From positions 1 to 9,851 of the forward strand of contig JAMOUE010000189.1 of the NCBI GenBank assembly GCA_027068235.1: DNA of 9,851 nucleotides. The letters are read 5' to 3'. Shown here piece by piece: positions 1 through 6,254 of this stretch; the stretch's first letter is position 1, and each line of letters starts with the position of its first letter. The position numbers and the translations under genes were made by a program. This DNA comes from Deltaproteobacteria bacterium (GTDB taxonomy: Bacteria > Desulfobacterota > Dissulfuribacteria > Dissulfuribacterales > QOAL01). The notes beneath the pieces were generated by a model that ran no database searches, was not told where the DNA came from, and saw only the letters and a program-made list of their open reading frames with translations.

Positions 1-200
1 TTATATACGTAGAAAGGCCGTCACAAAAGGGAATAATTATTGGCAAAAGGGGCAAATTCATCAAAAAGGTAGGGACCTATGCCAGAATGGACCTAGAGCA
101 TCTATGGGGTAAAAAGGTATTTCTAGATCTCTGGGTCAAGGTCCTAAAAGACTGGTCGAAAGATGAAAAACAGCTAAGGCGCCTTGGCCTTTCAAGCTAG
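1..200 (+). CDS. era: GTPase Era, C-terminal KH-domain end (5' part outside window)
   Basis: Reading from base 3, 65 codons are open and end at TAG (198-200). The fragment is the KH RNA-binding domain of Era. It contains the KH loop GKRG (fragment residues 14-17), the preceding Gly-Ile-Ile-Ile strand, the ARMDLEHLWGKKVFLDLWVK stretch, and the family's typical end with DW, DE and LRRLGL. Era is a Ras-like GTPase that binds the 3' end of 16S rRNA and assists 30S maturation. The GTPase domain lies upstream of the window, so its motifs cannot be checked. The GxxG loop carries Lys-Arg in its two variable positions, which suits RNA binding. No convincing intrinsic terminator follows before lpxC, so some read-through into lpxC is possible. 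The identification is firm from the conserved KH and C-terminal residues. Confidence 0.93.
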   Translation, partial: IYVERPSQKGIIIGKRGKFIKKVGTYARMDLEHLWGKKVFLDLWVKVLKDWSKDEKQLRRLGLSS

Positions 201-220
201 TGGATACAGTATCTTATTCG

Positions 221-274
221 TGTGTCTTTTTTGTCACATATTCGCTCCCAACGGCTTGTGTCAAATTGGACACA
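221..274. promoter_or_regulatory. Two tandem 18-bp dyads upstream of lpxC (possible activator sites)
   Basis: Dyad 1 (221-238) reads TGTGTC-N6-GTCACA and dyad 2 (257-274) reads TGTGTC-N6-GACACA. The second is perfect in its six-base arms and the first has one mismatch. They share arm sequence, spacer length and orientation, and their centres are 36 bp apart. They sit between era and lpxC at about -141 and -105 relative to the start predicted from the -24/-12 element at 345-360. That is where enhancer-binding activators of sigma-54 promoters usually bind. The repeat structure is seen directly; the regulator and its role are inferred. Confidence 0.45.
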
Positions 275-344
275 CCACTTAAAAACTTCTACATACTAAA
301 ACACAATATCTTGTTTTTATTAGGCTTTTCTCCTTTATCGAAAG

Positions 345-360
345 TGGCATACCTTATGCT
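345..360 (+). promoter_or_regulatory. Candidate sigma-54 (-24/-12) promoter of lpxC
   Basis: The segment TGGCATACCTTATGCT has GG (346-347) and GC (358-359) exactly 10 bases apart, as RpoN promoters require. TGGCA of the -24 box matches fully, and TGC-T of the -12 box matches except for its first base. The predicted start is near 371, giving a leader of about 60 bases before the ATG at 431. No good sigma-70 promoter was found in the same gap. One isolated match of this size can arise by chance; the tandem dyads upstream make it more credible. Confidence 0.45.
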
Positions 361-430
361 TTATTGAAGTAACACTTGGATTTTTACTAAAACTATATGC
401 CATTACATAAAGGCGGCGAGATAAACTAGT

Positions 431-1351
431 ATGGAACTTCAAAGGACACTAAAGAGAACTGTAGCAGTTGACGGCATAGGTCTTCATAGCGGCAACAGAA
501 TATCCATGAAGGTTAGGCCAGCAGGCCCAGATTCAGGCATCCGTTTTAAACGGGTTGACTTGCCTGGTAAACCCGAGGTCAGCGCTACACTAAATAATGT
601 AGTAAACTGTTTACATGCCACAACTATTGGTACTCGAGACTTTCATATTTCAACTATAGAACATCTTATGGCAGCATTTTCTGGCCTTGGGATCGACAAC
701 GCCGTTATAGAATTAGACGGTTCAGAGGTCCCTGCCATGGATGGTAGTGCCTCTATATTTGTATTTCTCTTTAAGGATGCAGGCATCAAGGTACAGGGAG
801 CTCCGAGAAAATTTATTGAGGTGACCAGAAAGGTTACCATTCAAGAGGATGACAAAAAAGTCACATTCCTTCCGCACCACTCCTTTCACGTAGATTTCTT
901 CATTGATTTTCCACATCCTGTCATCCAATCCCAGCGCTTTAAAGCTGAAATAACACAAAAGACCTTTGAGAAGAGAATCGCCAAGGCTAGGACCTTTGGT
1001 TTTTTAAAGGAGGTTGAGATGCTTCATAAAAATGGCCTTGCCCTTGGAGCATCTCTTGAAAACGCAGTAGTGATAGGAGATCACTGTGTGTTGAACCAAG
1101 AAGGGCTCAGATTTTCCGATGAGTTTGTAAGACACAAGGTATTGGACATAATCGGCGACCTATATCTTCTTGGCGCTCCGCTAAAGGCCAAGGTTATAGC
1201 TGAAAAGTCAGGGCATGACCTGCACTGCAAGGCCATAAAAAGACTTATGGAAACACCTTCTGCATGGCGTTACCTGGATCATTCGCAAGATTCTGCAACT
1301 ATGACCAAATGGTACAGGAACGGATTTTCAACTGCAGAGGCTGTTATATAG
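431..1351 (+). CDS. lpxC: UDP-3-O-acyl-N-acetylglucosamine deacetylase LpxC
   Basis: LpxC is the Zn-dependent deacetylase that catalyses the committed step of lipid A synthesis in the cytoplasm. The 306-residue length is normal for a stand-alone LpxC with no FabZ fusion. Visible motifs are LHSG (18-21), the TIEHLMAA motif with general base Glu77 and zinc ligand His78, and the ELDG...PAMDGSA segment (95-107). HKVLDIIGD follows with zinc ligands His235 and Asp239 and the conserved Lys236 and Asp243, then SGHDLH with catalytic His262. All active-site residues expected from the E. coli enzyme are present. The ATG at 431 is preceded by AGGCGGCGAG (411-420), an adequate though not ideal ribosome site, and the protein begins in the usual way (QRTLKRTV...GIGLHSG). 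It lies downstream of era in the same direction and may have its own sigma-54-type promoter. It ends in a structured 3' region and a strong terminator. Confidence 0.97.
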   Translation: MELQRTLKRTVAVDGIGLHSGNRISMKVRPAGPDSGIRFKRVDLPGKPEVSATLNNVVNCLHATTIGTRDFHISTIEHLMAAFSGLGIDNAVIELDGSEVPAMDGSASIFVFLFKDAGIKVQGAPRKFIEVTRKVTIQEDDKKVTFLPHHSFHVDFFIDFPHPVIQSQRFKAEITQKTFEKRIAKARTFGFLKEVEMLHKNGLALGASLENAVVIGDHCVLNQEGLRFSDEFVRHKVLDIIGDLYLLGAPLKAKVIAEKSGHDLHCKAIKRLMETPSAWRYLDHSQDSATMTKWYRNGFSTAEAVI

Positions 1352-1370
1352 TTACATAAGAGTTCAATTC

Positions 1371-1420
1371 GGGGACTAAGCTGGCTCAAGGAAGGAGGTA
1401 CCTGAAGGCCAGCGTCTCAC
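1371..1420 (+). other. Stable hairpin in the lpxC 3' UTR with Shine-Dalgarno-like loop
   Basis: Between the lpxC stop codon and its terminator the RNA can fold into a long stem. GGGAC (1372-1376) pairs with GTCTC (1414-1418, one G-U). After an internal TAA bulge, GCTGGC (1380-1385) pairs with GCCAGC (1408-1413), TCA (1386-1388) with TGA (1403-1405), and GG (1390-1391) with CC (1401-1402). The apical loop is AAGGAGGTA (1392-1400), a full match to the Shine-Dalgarno consensus. No start codon follows at a usable distance. It matches no riboswitch or small-RNA family that I recognise. It may be a 3'-UTR-derived regulatory RNA or an mRNA-stability element. Confidence 0.4.
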
Positions 1421-1435
1421 GGAGGGTTGGGAAAG

Positions 1436-1470
1436 GCAGGGAACCTCAAAGTTCCCTGCTTATCTTTTTT
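1436..1470 (+). terminator. Intrinsic terminator of lpxC
   Basis: GCAGGGAAC (1436-1444) and GTTCCCTGC (1451-1459) form a perfect 9-bp stem with a six-base loop (CTCAAA), followed by a T-rich tail ending in six Ts (1465-1470). This is a strong rho-independent terminator on the + strand. On the - strand the same stem is followed only by CTTTCCC, so it would work less well for the convergent PHP gene, whose stop codon lies in the loop. Confidence 0.88.
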
Positions 1471-2108
1471 AACCAATCAAAATTATTCTGATAGATTTCT
1501 TCAACTTCTTCAGCTGACAAACCAGCACCCATACCTACCCTTCTGGCATGTTCACTATCCATAAAATCTCCCGGAGCATGACCATCGGAATTGATCACAA
1601 GGACTGCCCCTGTAAGCCTTGCCATGTTTAGCACATGACCATTTGTCAGGCTGTGACCTTTTCTTCCTGAAAGCTCCAAACGCACACCCTTTTCCTTGGC
1701 AAGTGCTGCCTCTTCCTGGGTTATGAAACCTGGATGAGCAAGGATATCTACCCCTGCCTCTATGGCTGCACGATTGGTTCCTGGAATCACAGGCTCTACT
1801 ACTGTTTCACCGTGACACACAACGATCTCAGCCCCAAGGGAGCGAGCACGCCTTGTAAGACCTTCTATCCTTTCTGGATGGACATGGGTCAGCTCAATAC
1901 CGCACAAAAGCTTTGTATCAGAGGTTGAATTAATAGGGCCTATAACCTTCTTCATTTGAGTAATGATAAATTCAAAATTTGACTCGTCTGCATGGTCGGT
2001 TATACACACCGCCTTATAGCCCTTTACCTCTAACCTCCTAACAAGTTCCGAGGGCAGTAGCTCTCCATCGCTAAACAGACTGTGACAATGAAGATCAAAC
2101 ATCAACAT
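1446..2108 (-). CDS. PHP-domain metal-dependent phosphoesterase (histidinol-phosphatase-like)
   Basis: This 220-residue protein is a single PHP domain, a TIM-barrel-like metal hydrolase fold found in histidinol phosphatases, polymerase subunits and nucleotide phosphoesterases. The metal-binding series is complete: DLHCHS (His7, His9), SDGE (Asp14), TDHAD (His39), GIEL (Glu72), VVCHGE (His99), LAHPG (His125) and NSDGHA (Asp175, His177). The substrate cannot be told from the sequence, and histidinol phosphatase is only one possibility. The first ATG (2108) is preferred because AAAGGT lies 7 bases before it; the in-frame ATG two codons later is too far from that site. It is the last gene of the operon, 18 bp after the DUF151 gene. 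Its TGA stop falls in the loop of the lpxC terminator, so the two convergent transcripts overlap. Confidence 0.85.
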   Translation of the reverse strand: MLMFDLHCHSLFSDGELLPSELVRRLEVKGYKAVCITDHADESNFEFIITQMKKVIGPINSTSDTKLLCGIELTHVHPERIEGLTRRARSLGAEIVVCHGETVVEPVIPGTNRAAIEAGVDILAHPGFITQEEAALAKEKGVRLELSGRKGHSLTNGHVLNMARLTGAVLVINSDGHAPGDFMDSEHARRVGMGAGLSAEEVEEIYQNNFDWLKKISREL

Positions 2109-2126
2109 TACGTCTACCTTTTCACC

Positions 2127-2633
2127 TTACATCTTGTATTTGAAAGCGCTTGGATCAAGCTCCTCAAGAATCTTGTTCCATTTATCTTCGTCTTTTCCCT
2201 TTTCATCTCCTGTAACAACGGTTGGCTGAGGTTCTGCCTGAGTAGCCGACTTTAACACATCCTCACTTACAAAGATGTCTGCATCTGCCCTAAGCGCAAG
2301 GGCCACTGCGTCACTAGGCCTTGAATCCACCCTTACCAGTTTGTCCCCAGTATCCAAGGTTATCTCAGCATAGTATGTGTTGTCCTTAAGTTCAGTTACA
2401 TCTATACGTACAAGCCGTATTCCAGCCGCCTTTAAAAGATTTACGGCAAGATCGTGGGTCATTGGCCTGGCAAATTCGAGCTTTTCCATCTCTGTTGCAA
2501 TGGCTGTAGCCTCGAGAAGTCCTATCCATATAGGTAATGTCCTATCTCCACCCTCTTCTTTTAAGATCAGGATTGGAGAGTTGGACTGAGGATCCAATGT
2601 AATTGCGTGAATAGTCATCTTTACTGCCTTCAT
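2127..2633 (-). CDS. Bifunctional nuclease family protein (DUF151)
   Basis: From ATG 2633 this is a 168-residue protein. It carries the DUF151 core: PIWIGLLEATAI (34-45), RPMTHDLAVNLL (56-67) and the hallmark DSRPSDAVALALR (103-115). The C-terminal 40 residues are charged and variable, with several acidic and lysine residues. Some members of the family have been described as nucleases with both DNase and RNase activity, but the function in this organism is unknown. The reading frame stays open to 2681, but ATG 2633 is chosen because AGAGGT (2640-2645) lies 6 bases upstream, the family normally begins with an MKxVxM-type start, and the longer version would overlap the end of miaB by 37 bases. 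The gap to miaB is 11 bp, so the ribosome site overlaps the miaB stop codon and translation may be coupled. Confidence 0.88.
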   Translation of the reverse strand: MKAVKMTIHAITLDPQSNSPILILKEEGGDRTLPIWIGLLEATAIATEMEKLEFARPMTHDLAVNLLKAAGIRLVRIDVTELKDNTYYAEITLDTGDKLVRVDSRPSDAVALALRADADIFVSEDVLKSATQAEPQPTVVTGDEKGKDEDKWNKILEELDPSAFKYKM

Positions 2634-2644
2634 GGCTCTACCTC

Positions 2645-4000
2645 TTAATGTAAGATTCTGCCAATAAGTGAATGATGGCATGCCCTTTCAATGTAAACAT
2701 TGATCAATCTTCCCACAAGGTCGCTGTCACCTTCCATGTTGACCACGTGATTCCACCTAGTTCTAGCGGTTAAACGTGAATCCTGACACTTTTCTACTAA
2801 CACCTCACAGGTTTTACCCTCAAACCTTTTATACTGTTCTAATCCTATCTGGTTCTGCAACTCCAAAAGCCTTGTCAGACGCTCTGATTTGACATCTTCT
2901 TCAACCTGATCCGTAAACTTAGCTGCAGCAGTACCCGGCCTTGGAGAATATTTGAAGGCAAATGCCTGATCAAAACGCACAGCCTTTATAAGCTCCAATG
3001 TCTCTTGATAATCCTCCTGGCTTTCTCCTGGAAAACCAACAATCAGGTCGGTAGTTATGGTAATATCAGGACAGGTCTTTCTTAATCTTTCAACCCTTTC
3101 CAGATACTGACTGCTATTATAATGGCGATTCATGCGCTTCAATATCTTGTCCGAGCCAGACTGGACAGGAAGATGAAGATGCTCGCATAGGGTTCCAAGC
3201 CTGGAAAAACAGTCTATAAGCTCATCAGACAAGTCTTTTGGATGACTTGTTGTAAAACGTAGCCTTATATCTGGGAAAGAATTGTCTATCCTTTCTAGAA
3301 GACTTGGAAAGTCAATATTATGACCAAGTCCTTTCCCGTAGGAATTGACGTTTTGACCAAGAAGGGTTATATCCCTAACCCCTTGCTCCACCAATGACTC
3401 GATCTCTCTTATAATATGGTCTGCAGGCCTGCTTATCTCTCTGCCTCTGACATACGGCACTATACAGTAGGTACAAAAGTTGTCGCAGCCTTGCATTATC
3501 GTAACAAAGGCCCTAATATCTCCCTTTCTTGGCAGAGGAGCATCTATATATGGAATATGAAATTCCTTTGTAAGCTGAACATCACTAAGATGCAAATCAC
3601 CTTGCTCCAGTCCGTCCAATAACTCTACCAATCTGTAAAGTCCCTGAGGGCCGATTACAAAATCAACGTAAGGGGCCTTTTCAAAGAGCCTATCACCAAG
3701 CTGTTGAGCCACGCATCCAGCAACACCTAACTTCAACGCAGGATTTTTACGCTTTAGCCGCTTAAGCCTTCCAAGAAGGCTATACAATTTATGTTCGGCC
3801 TTTTCCCTAATGGAACAGGTATTAACAATTATAAGGTCGGCCTCTTCCAAATTAGGAGTAAGGCTATAACGTCCCATTAGCATTTGGGCCATACGTTGGG
3901 AATCATATTCGTTCATTTGACACCCAAAGGTAATTATGTGTAACCTTTTGGGCGCCTTTGTTACAGAAACTTGATCGTACTCTCTAATCAGACTCTTCAT
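2645..4000 (-). CDS. miaB: tRNA-2-methylthio-N6-dimethylallyladenosine synthase MiaB
   Basis: MiaB is a radical-SAM enzyme that adds a methylthio group to i6A37 of tRNAs reading UNN codons, using two 4Fe-4S clusters. The 451-residue protein has the normal layout. The N-terminal methylthiotransferase domain has Cys27 (TFGCQMNEYDS), Cys62 (NTCSIREKAEHK) and Cys96 (AGCVAQ) for the auxiliary cluster. The radical-SAM motif is Cys172-x3-Cys176-x2-Cys179 (QGCDNFCTYCIVPYVRGRE). QSGSDKILKRMNR (280-292) follows, and a C-terminal TRAM domain (about 388-450) binds tRNA. The segments CQMNEYDS and VPYVRGRE fit MiaB better than its relatives RimO and MtaB. The ATG at 4000 has no clear Shine-Dalgarno site and there is no alternative start before Cys27. 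It begins 13 bp after the upstream gene, so coupled translation is likely. All catalytic cysteines are intact. Confidence 0.96.
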   Translation of the reverse strand: MKSLIREYDQVSVTKAPKRLHIITFGCQMNEYDSQRMAQMLMGRYSLTPNLEEADLIIVNTCSIREKAEHKLYSLLGRLKRLKRKNPALKLGVAGCVAQQLGDRLFEKAPYVDFVIGPQGLYRLVELLDGLEQGDLHLSDVQLTKEFHIPYIDAPLPRKGDIRAFVTIMQGCDNFCTYCIVPYVRGREISRPADHIIREIESLVEQGVRDITLLGQNVNSYGKGLGHNIDFPSLLERIDNSFPDIRLRFTTSHPKDLSDELIDCFSRLGTLCEHLHLPVQSGSDKILKRMNRHYNSSQYLERVERLRKTCPDITITTDLIVGFPGESQEDYQETLELIKAVRFDQAFAFKYSPRPGTAAAKFTDQVEEDVKSERLTRLLELQNQIGLEQYKRFEGKTCEVLVEKCQDSRLTARTRWNHVVNMEGDSDLVGRLINVYIERACHHSLIGRILH

Positions 4001-4013
4001 AACAAATCCACTT

Positions 4014-5597
4014 CTAATGCAAAGAAAACCTGTATAGATTGGTCTTCCAAGTCTCTTTCTCCTGGGCAGTTACTCCTATTATAATATCTTTTGAAGAGCT
4101 AGACACTCCGCAGGGATTACCATTCAGGTTCACATCAGCTCTCATTATGCGATAGTCGTCTCCAAAGGGAAAATAGTATATTCCAGCCATCTGCCTATTA
4201 TGCCCTGCAGATACCATTCCATTAAATACAAAACCGTTCCCTATATTTACAAAATCGGCATTGACGGGCCCGCAACATGCCCTCTCTTCCACTACTGGAT
4301 AAAGAGATGTCCAAAGATGGGAGCCTTGGGCAAAAACCTTTAAAAAACCATCAAAACTAACATAAAAGATAGAGCATACTCCATTTACCTTTTGGGCTAT
4401 TACACTTTGAATACTAAAATCGTTTGGCAGCTCGGCCTGTTCCGCATACTCTATCCCTTGCATTGTTGGTCTTAACATAAATATTCGCTGCCCTCTAAAA
4501 CGTTCCTTTTCATACTCCTGACCAAGAAGAACCTTATCCTTTTTTAGGCAGTGAATGGGAGAAAAGGCAAGCCATAGGTTTATCTCGTCTTGCACCAATA
4601 CAAGTTTGCCATTGTTATACCTGAAAAGCTTAGATGCCATCCCTGCATTATTGACAGCAACATTCAAAACCAACCAGCCGTTATAGCACGAAAAACTGCA
4701 AGGGCATTCAAAGTCGTCAAACTTGTAAAATAATACTTCCCCCTGCCGTCTAAATGGCCCTATGCCAAGCTCGCTATCAGTCAGATAGATAACCTCTTTT
4801 CTGCCATCTCCATCAATATCTTGCACTGCCACTTGTATGGCCTTGCCATTTAACGTGCCAACAACCTCTGCCTTTGCAAAATCAAAGTGAAAAGGCGCAC
4901 CTTCAACCGTTGACTCACCTGCATTGGATGAAGTTTTGGTGTCACTATTTACTGTTACACGGGTATCTTCAGGAACCACATAGGAAGACAGTTCCTTCAT
5001 TCCTGGACCATATACATTCAGATGCTCATCCTTCACCTGAAACACAAGATCAATTCCAAAGGCCTCCATGGAGCTACGAGACGGCACAGGCATAGGACCT
5101 GACGATGGCTCTATCCACTCCATATTTGGAAGCATCCTTTTAAGTGAATATCTTGAAAAGACTGGAGATACCAGTTTGTCATCAACAAAGAGCGCTGCCT
5201 TAATGCCACTGTAACGCATGGCCTTTAGCTTTGGAGCGGGTTTAGTCACTGAGTGATAGACTTTGCATGTGGAAGACGATTTAGAGACCTGGGTTACCTT
5301 ACACTTTGCAACTATCTTTTCCTGATATCCCAAGATCTTTTTTGTACCGGGTACAAAGATTGGCTCTCCTTTTTCTACAAGAGTAAAAAGGTCGCCTTCC
5401 TTGATACCAACATCTCTTCCTCTATCCAGTAAGAATGTAGTTGCATCCAATCTCGTGGCCTCTGAGGTAATAGGCCTAAAATCTTCTACAATCCTCTCTA
5501 CCGAACCCTTGGCGATTACAATATCAACAAACAAAAACAGGCTTAAAATAAGGCAGCAAAAGATATATGAAACACACCATTTTCCTACAATCTTCAA
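4014..5597 (-). CDS. Secreted FG-GAP/VCBS-like protein of unknown function
   Basis: I do not recognise a characterised family for this 527-residue protein. A signal peptide is clear: basic start, hydrophobic run at 9-28, likely cleavage after Ala29 (VIA-KG). Residues about 32-150 are beta-rich with an RGRDVGIKEGDLFTL turn (59-73), reminiscent of the C-terminal barrel of the flagellar protein FlgT and similar small periplasmic domains. Residues about 165-235 form a Pro/Ser/Thr-rich linker. Residues 236-527 look like a beta-propeller; DIDGDGRKEVIYL (260-272) is an FG-GAP/VCBS-type acidic turn (Asp260, 262, 264, Glu268) that may bind calcium. Several cysteines (298, 300, 304, 350, 441, 442) could form disulfides outside the cytoplasm. 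The start is TTG at 5597, supported by a perfect ribosome site 8 bases upstream. It is the first gene of the miaB operon. Confidence 0.75.
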   Translation of the reverse strand: MKIVGKWCVSYIFCCLILSLFLFVDIVIAKGSVERIVEDFRPITSEATRLDATTFLLDRGRDVGIKEGDLFTLVEKGEPIFVPGTKKILGYQEKIVAKCKVTQVSKSSSTCKVYHSVTKPAPKLKAMRYSGIKAALFVDDKLVSPVFSRYSLKRMLPNMEWIEPSSGPMPVPSRSSMEAFGIDLVFQVKDEHLNVYGPGMKELSSYVVPEDTRVTVNSDTKTSSNAGESTVEGAPFHFDFAKAEVVGTLNGKAIQVAVQDIDGDGRKEVIYLTDSELGIGPFRRQGEVLFYKFDDFECPCSFSCYNGWLVLNVAVNNAGMASKLFRYNNGKLVLVQDEINLWLAFSPIHCLKKDKVLLGQEYEKERFRGQRIFMLRPTMQGIEYAEQAELPNDFSIQSVIAQKVNGVCSIFYVSFDGFLKVFAQGSHLWTSLYPVVEERACCGPVNADFVNIGNGFVFNGMVSAGHNRQMAGIYYFPFGDDYRIMRADVNLNGNPCGVSSSSKDIIIGVTAQEKETWKTNLYRFSLH

Positions 5598-5605
5598 TGA
5601 TTCCG

Positions 5606-5612
5606 CCTCCTT
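5606..5612 (-). promoter_or_regulatory. Strong ribosome binding site fixing a TTG start
   Basis: AAGGAGG on the - strand, 8 bases before TTG 5597, is a full Shine-Dalgarno match. The signal peptide begins directly at this TTG (MKIVGKW...), so the site decides the start of the FG-GAP-like gene. A rare start codon with an ideal ribosome site may set a moderate expression level. Confidence 0.8.
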
Positions 5613-5644
5613 CTTTATAATAACAAGATATTACTTGAAGCACT

Positions 5645-5691
5645 TCATGACAGTAATAAATTTGTCATCTTGTTGTGCTCCTAAGCAACAA
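5645..5691 (-). promoter_or_regulatory. Possible leader mini-ORF and dyad ahead of the miaB operon
   Basis: On the - strand an ATG at 5668 opens an 8-codon frame (MTNLLLS, stop at 5645-5647) with AGGAG (5678-5682) 9 bases upstream. The ribosome site lies inside an imperfect hairpin: TTGTT (5670-5674) with AACAA (5687-5691) and GCT (5677-5679) with AGC (5684-5686). A small dyad, TGAAGCACTTCA, follows it. The elements are visible, but translation is unproven and the frame is so short that chance is a serious alternative. Confidence 0.2.
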
Positions 5692-5819
5692 AAGGCGTTT
5701 CCTCGTTGGGAGAGTCAACGACGATTTTTACTAGGATGGCACAAATACTGTGCGCCCACAACTATCTCAATATAACAAGCTCAAGGGAAAAGAAAACAGG
5801 GAATGGAAAGAGGGACCAC
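5692..5819. other. Intergenic stretch without a recognisable gene
   Basis: This lies between the dsrC terminator and the start region of the FG-GAP-like gene and should hold the promoter of the four-gene operon, but no convincing sigma-70 or sigma-54 box was found. It contains two short inverted repeats: CGTTG/CAACG (5704-5720, 7-base loop) and GCACA/TGTGC around AATAC (5740-5754). Neither is followed by a terminator-like T run on the - strand. Confidence 0.4.
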
Positions 5820-5857
5820 AAAAAAAGGCCCTTAATCCATAACGATTCAGGGCCTTT
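5820..5857 (-). terminator. Intrinsic terminator of dsrC
   Basis: Read on the - strand, AAAGGCCCT (5857-5849) pairs with AGGGCCTTT (5832-5824). After a G-A mismatch, AATC pairs with GATT around a GTTATG loop. A run of seven Ts (5826-5820) follows, partly inside the stem base. It starts 23 bp after the dsrC stop codon and faces only dsrC, so dsrC should be a separate transcript from the miaB operon. Confidence 0.88.
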
Positions 5858-5880
5858 GAAAGCTCAAATTTTCTGGAAGA

Positions 5881-6201
5881 TTAGACGCAACCAGTTGGCT
5901 TTGGCAAGCCAGCCATTTTACAGGCTCCCTTACCTGGTCCTGATGGGAACAACTCATATATCTTCTTAAGAGGATAACCGGTTGTCTTGGAGAGAATCCT
6001 AACCATAGGAGCAATTCCGTTCTTCTTGAAGTAGTCCTGAAGAACCTCGATAACCTTCCTATGATCCTCAGTCAACTCGCTGATACCTTCCTGCTCCATA
6101 ACGTATTCAACCCAATTTTCATCCCACTCTTCCATTCCTCTTACGAGGAAGCCGTCTTCATCGACTTCATAAGTCTTACCTTTGTACTCTATAGTAGCCA
6201 T
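5881..6201 (-). CDS. dsrC: DsrC, sulfur-carrier partner of dissimilatory sulfite reductase
   Basis: The 106-residue protein belongs to the DsrC/TusE/DsvC family. The mobile C-terminal arm carries both redox cysteines, Cys94 (GKGACKMAG) and the penultimate Cys105 (PTGCV), ten residues apart. Two cysteines mark DsrC proper, whereas TusE-type members keep only the penultimate one. In sulfate reducers DsrC takes sulfur from DsrAB as a trisulfide between these cysteines, and the DsrMKJOP membrane complex then reduces it. DsrC-family proteins also act as sulfur-relay carriers. The WDENW and YPLKKIYELFPSGPGKGA segments are typical. The ATG at 6201 has AAGGAGGG shortly upstream. It has its own promoter and terminator and no dsrAB nearby, which matches the common separate placement of dsrC in sulfate reducers. 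Its neighbours, ycaO upstream and the miaB operon downstream, lie on the same strand. Confidence 0.95.
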   Translation of the reverse strand: MATIEYKGKTYEVDEDGFLVRGMEEWDENWVEYVMEQEGISELTEDHRKVIEVLQDYFKKNGIAPMVRILSKTTGYPLKKIYELFPSGPGKGACKMAGLPKPTGCV

Positions 6202-6232
6202 ATTGCCCTCCTTTTGGATTATTCTCTATGTC

Positions 6233-6247
6233 CGATATGGCATATCG
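6233..6247. promoter_or_regulatory. Perfect 15-bp palindrome at the dsrC transcription start
   Basis: CGATATGGCATATCG is a perfect palindrome with 7-base arms and one central base. It begins right after the predicted +1 (about 6248) of the dsrC promoter, covering roughly +2 to +16. It could be a repressor operator, or a 5'-end hairpin (CGATA/TATCG, 5-base loop) that stabilises an abundant mRNA. The palindrome is seen directly; its role is inferred. Confidence 0.5.
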
Positions 6248-6254
6248 AGACCGT

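Noticed and set aside
221..238. CRP site (TGTGA-N6-TCACA) upstream of lpxC
   Set aside because: The arms TGTGT and TCACA are separated by eight bases, not six; the site fits its neighbouring 18-bp dyad better.
298..317. AAAACA/TGTTTT hairpin as an era terminator
   Set aside because: The stem is only six A/T-rich pairs and too weak; the following Ts are within the stem arm.
2634..2681. Longer start (ATG 2681) for the DUF151 gene, adding 16 residues
   Set aside because: It would overlap miaB by 37 bases and gives a non-family N terminus; ATG 2633 has a well-placed AGAGGT site and a typical start.
5740..5754. TGGCAC...GTGC as a sigma-54 promoter on the + strand
   Set aside because: GG to GC spacing is 12 rather than 10, and no + strand gene follows.
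5742..5770. Sigma-70 promoter TTGAGA-N17-TATTTG for the FG-GAP/miaB operon
   Set aside because: The -10 box matches only three of six bases and no other feature supports it, so it is not listed as a promoter.
5401..5969. Two overlapping + strand open frames near the FG-GAP gene start and the dsrC terminator
   Set aside because: They cross the signal-peptide coding region, a terminator and the dsrC 3' end in antisense and show no recognisable domain.
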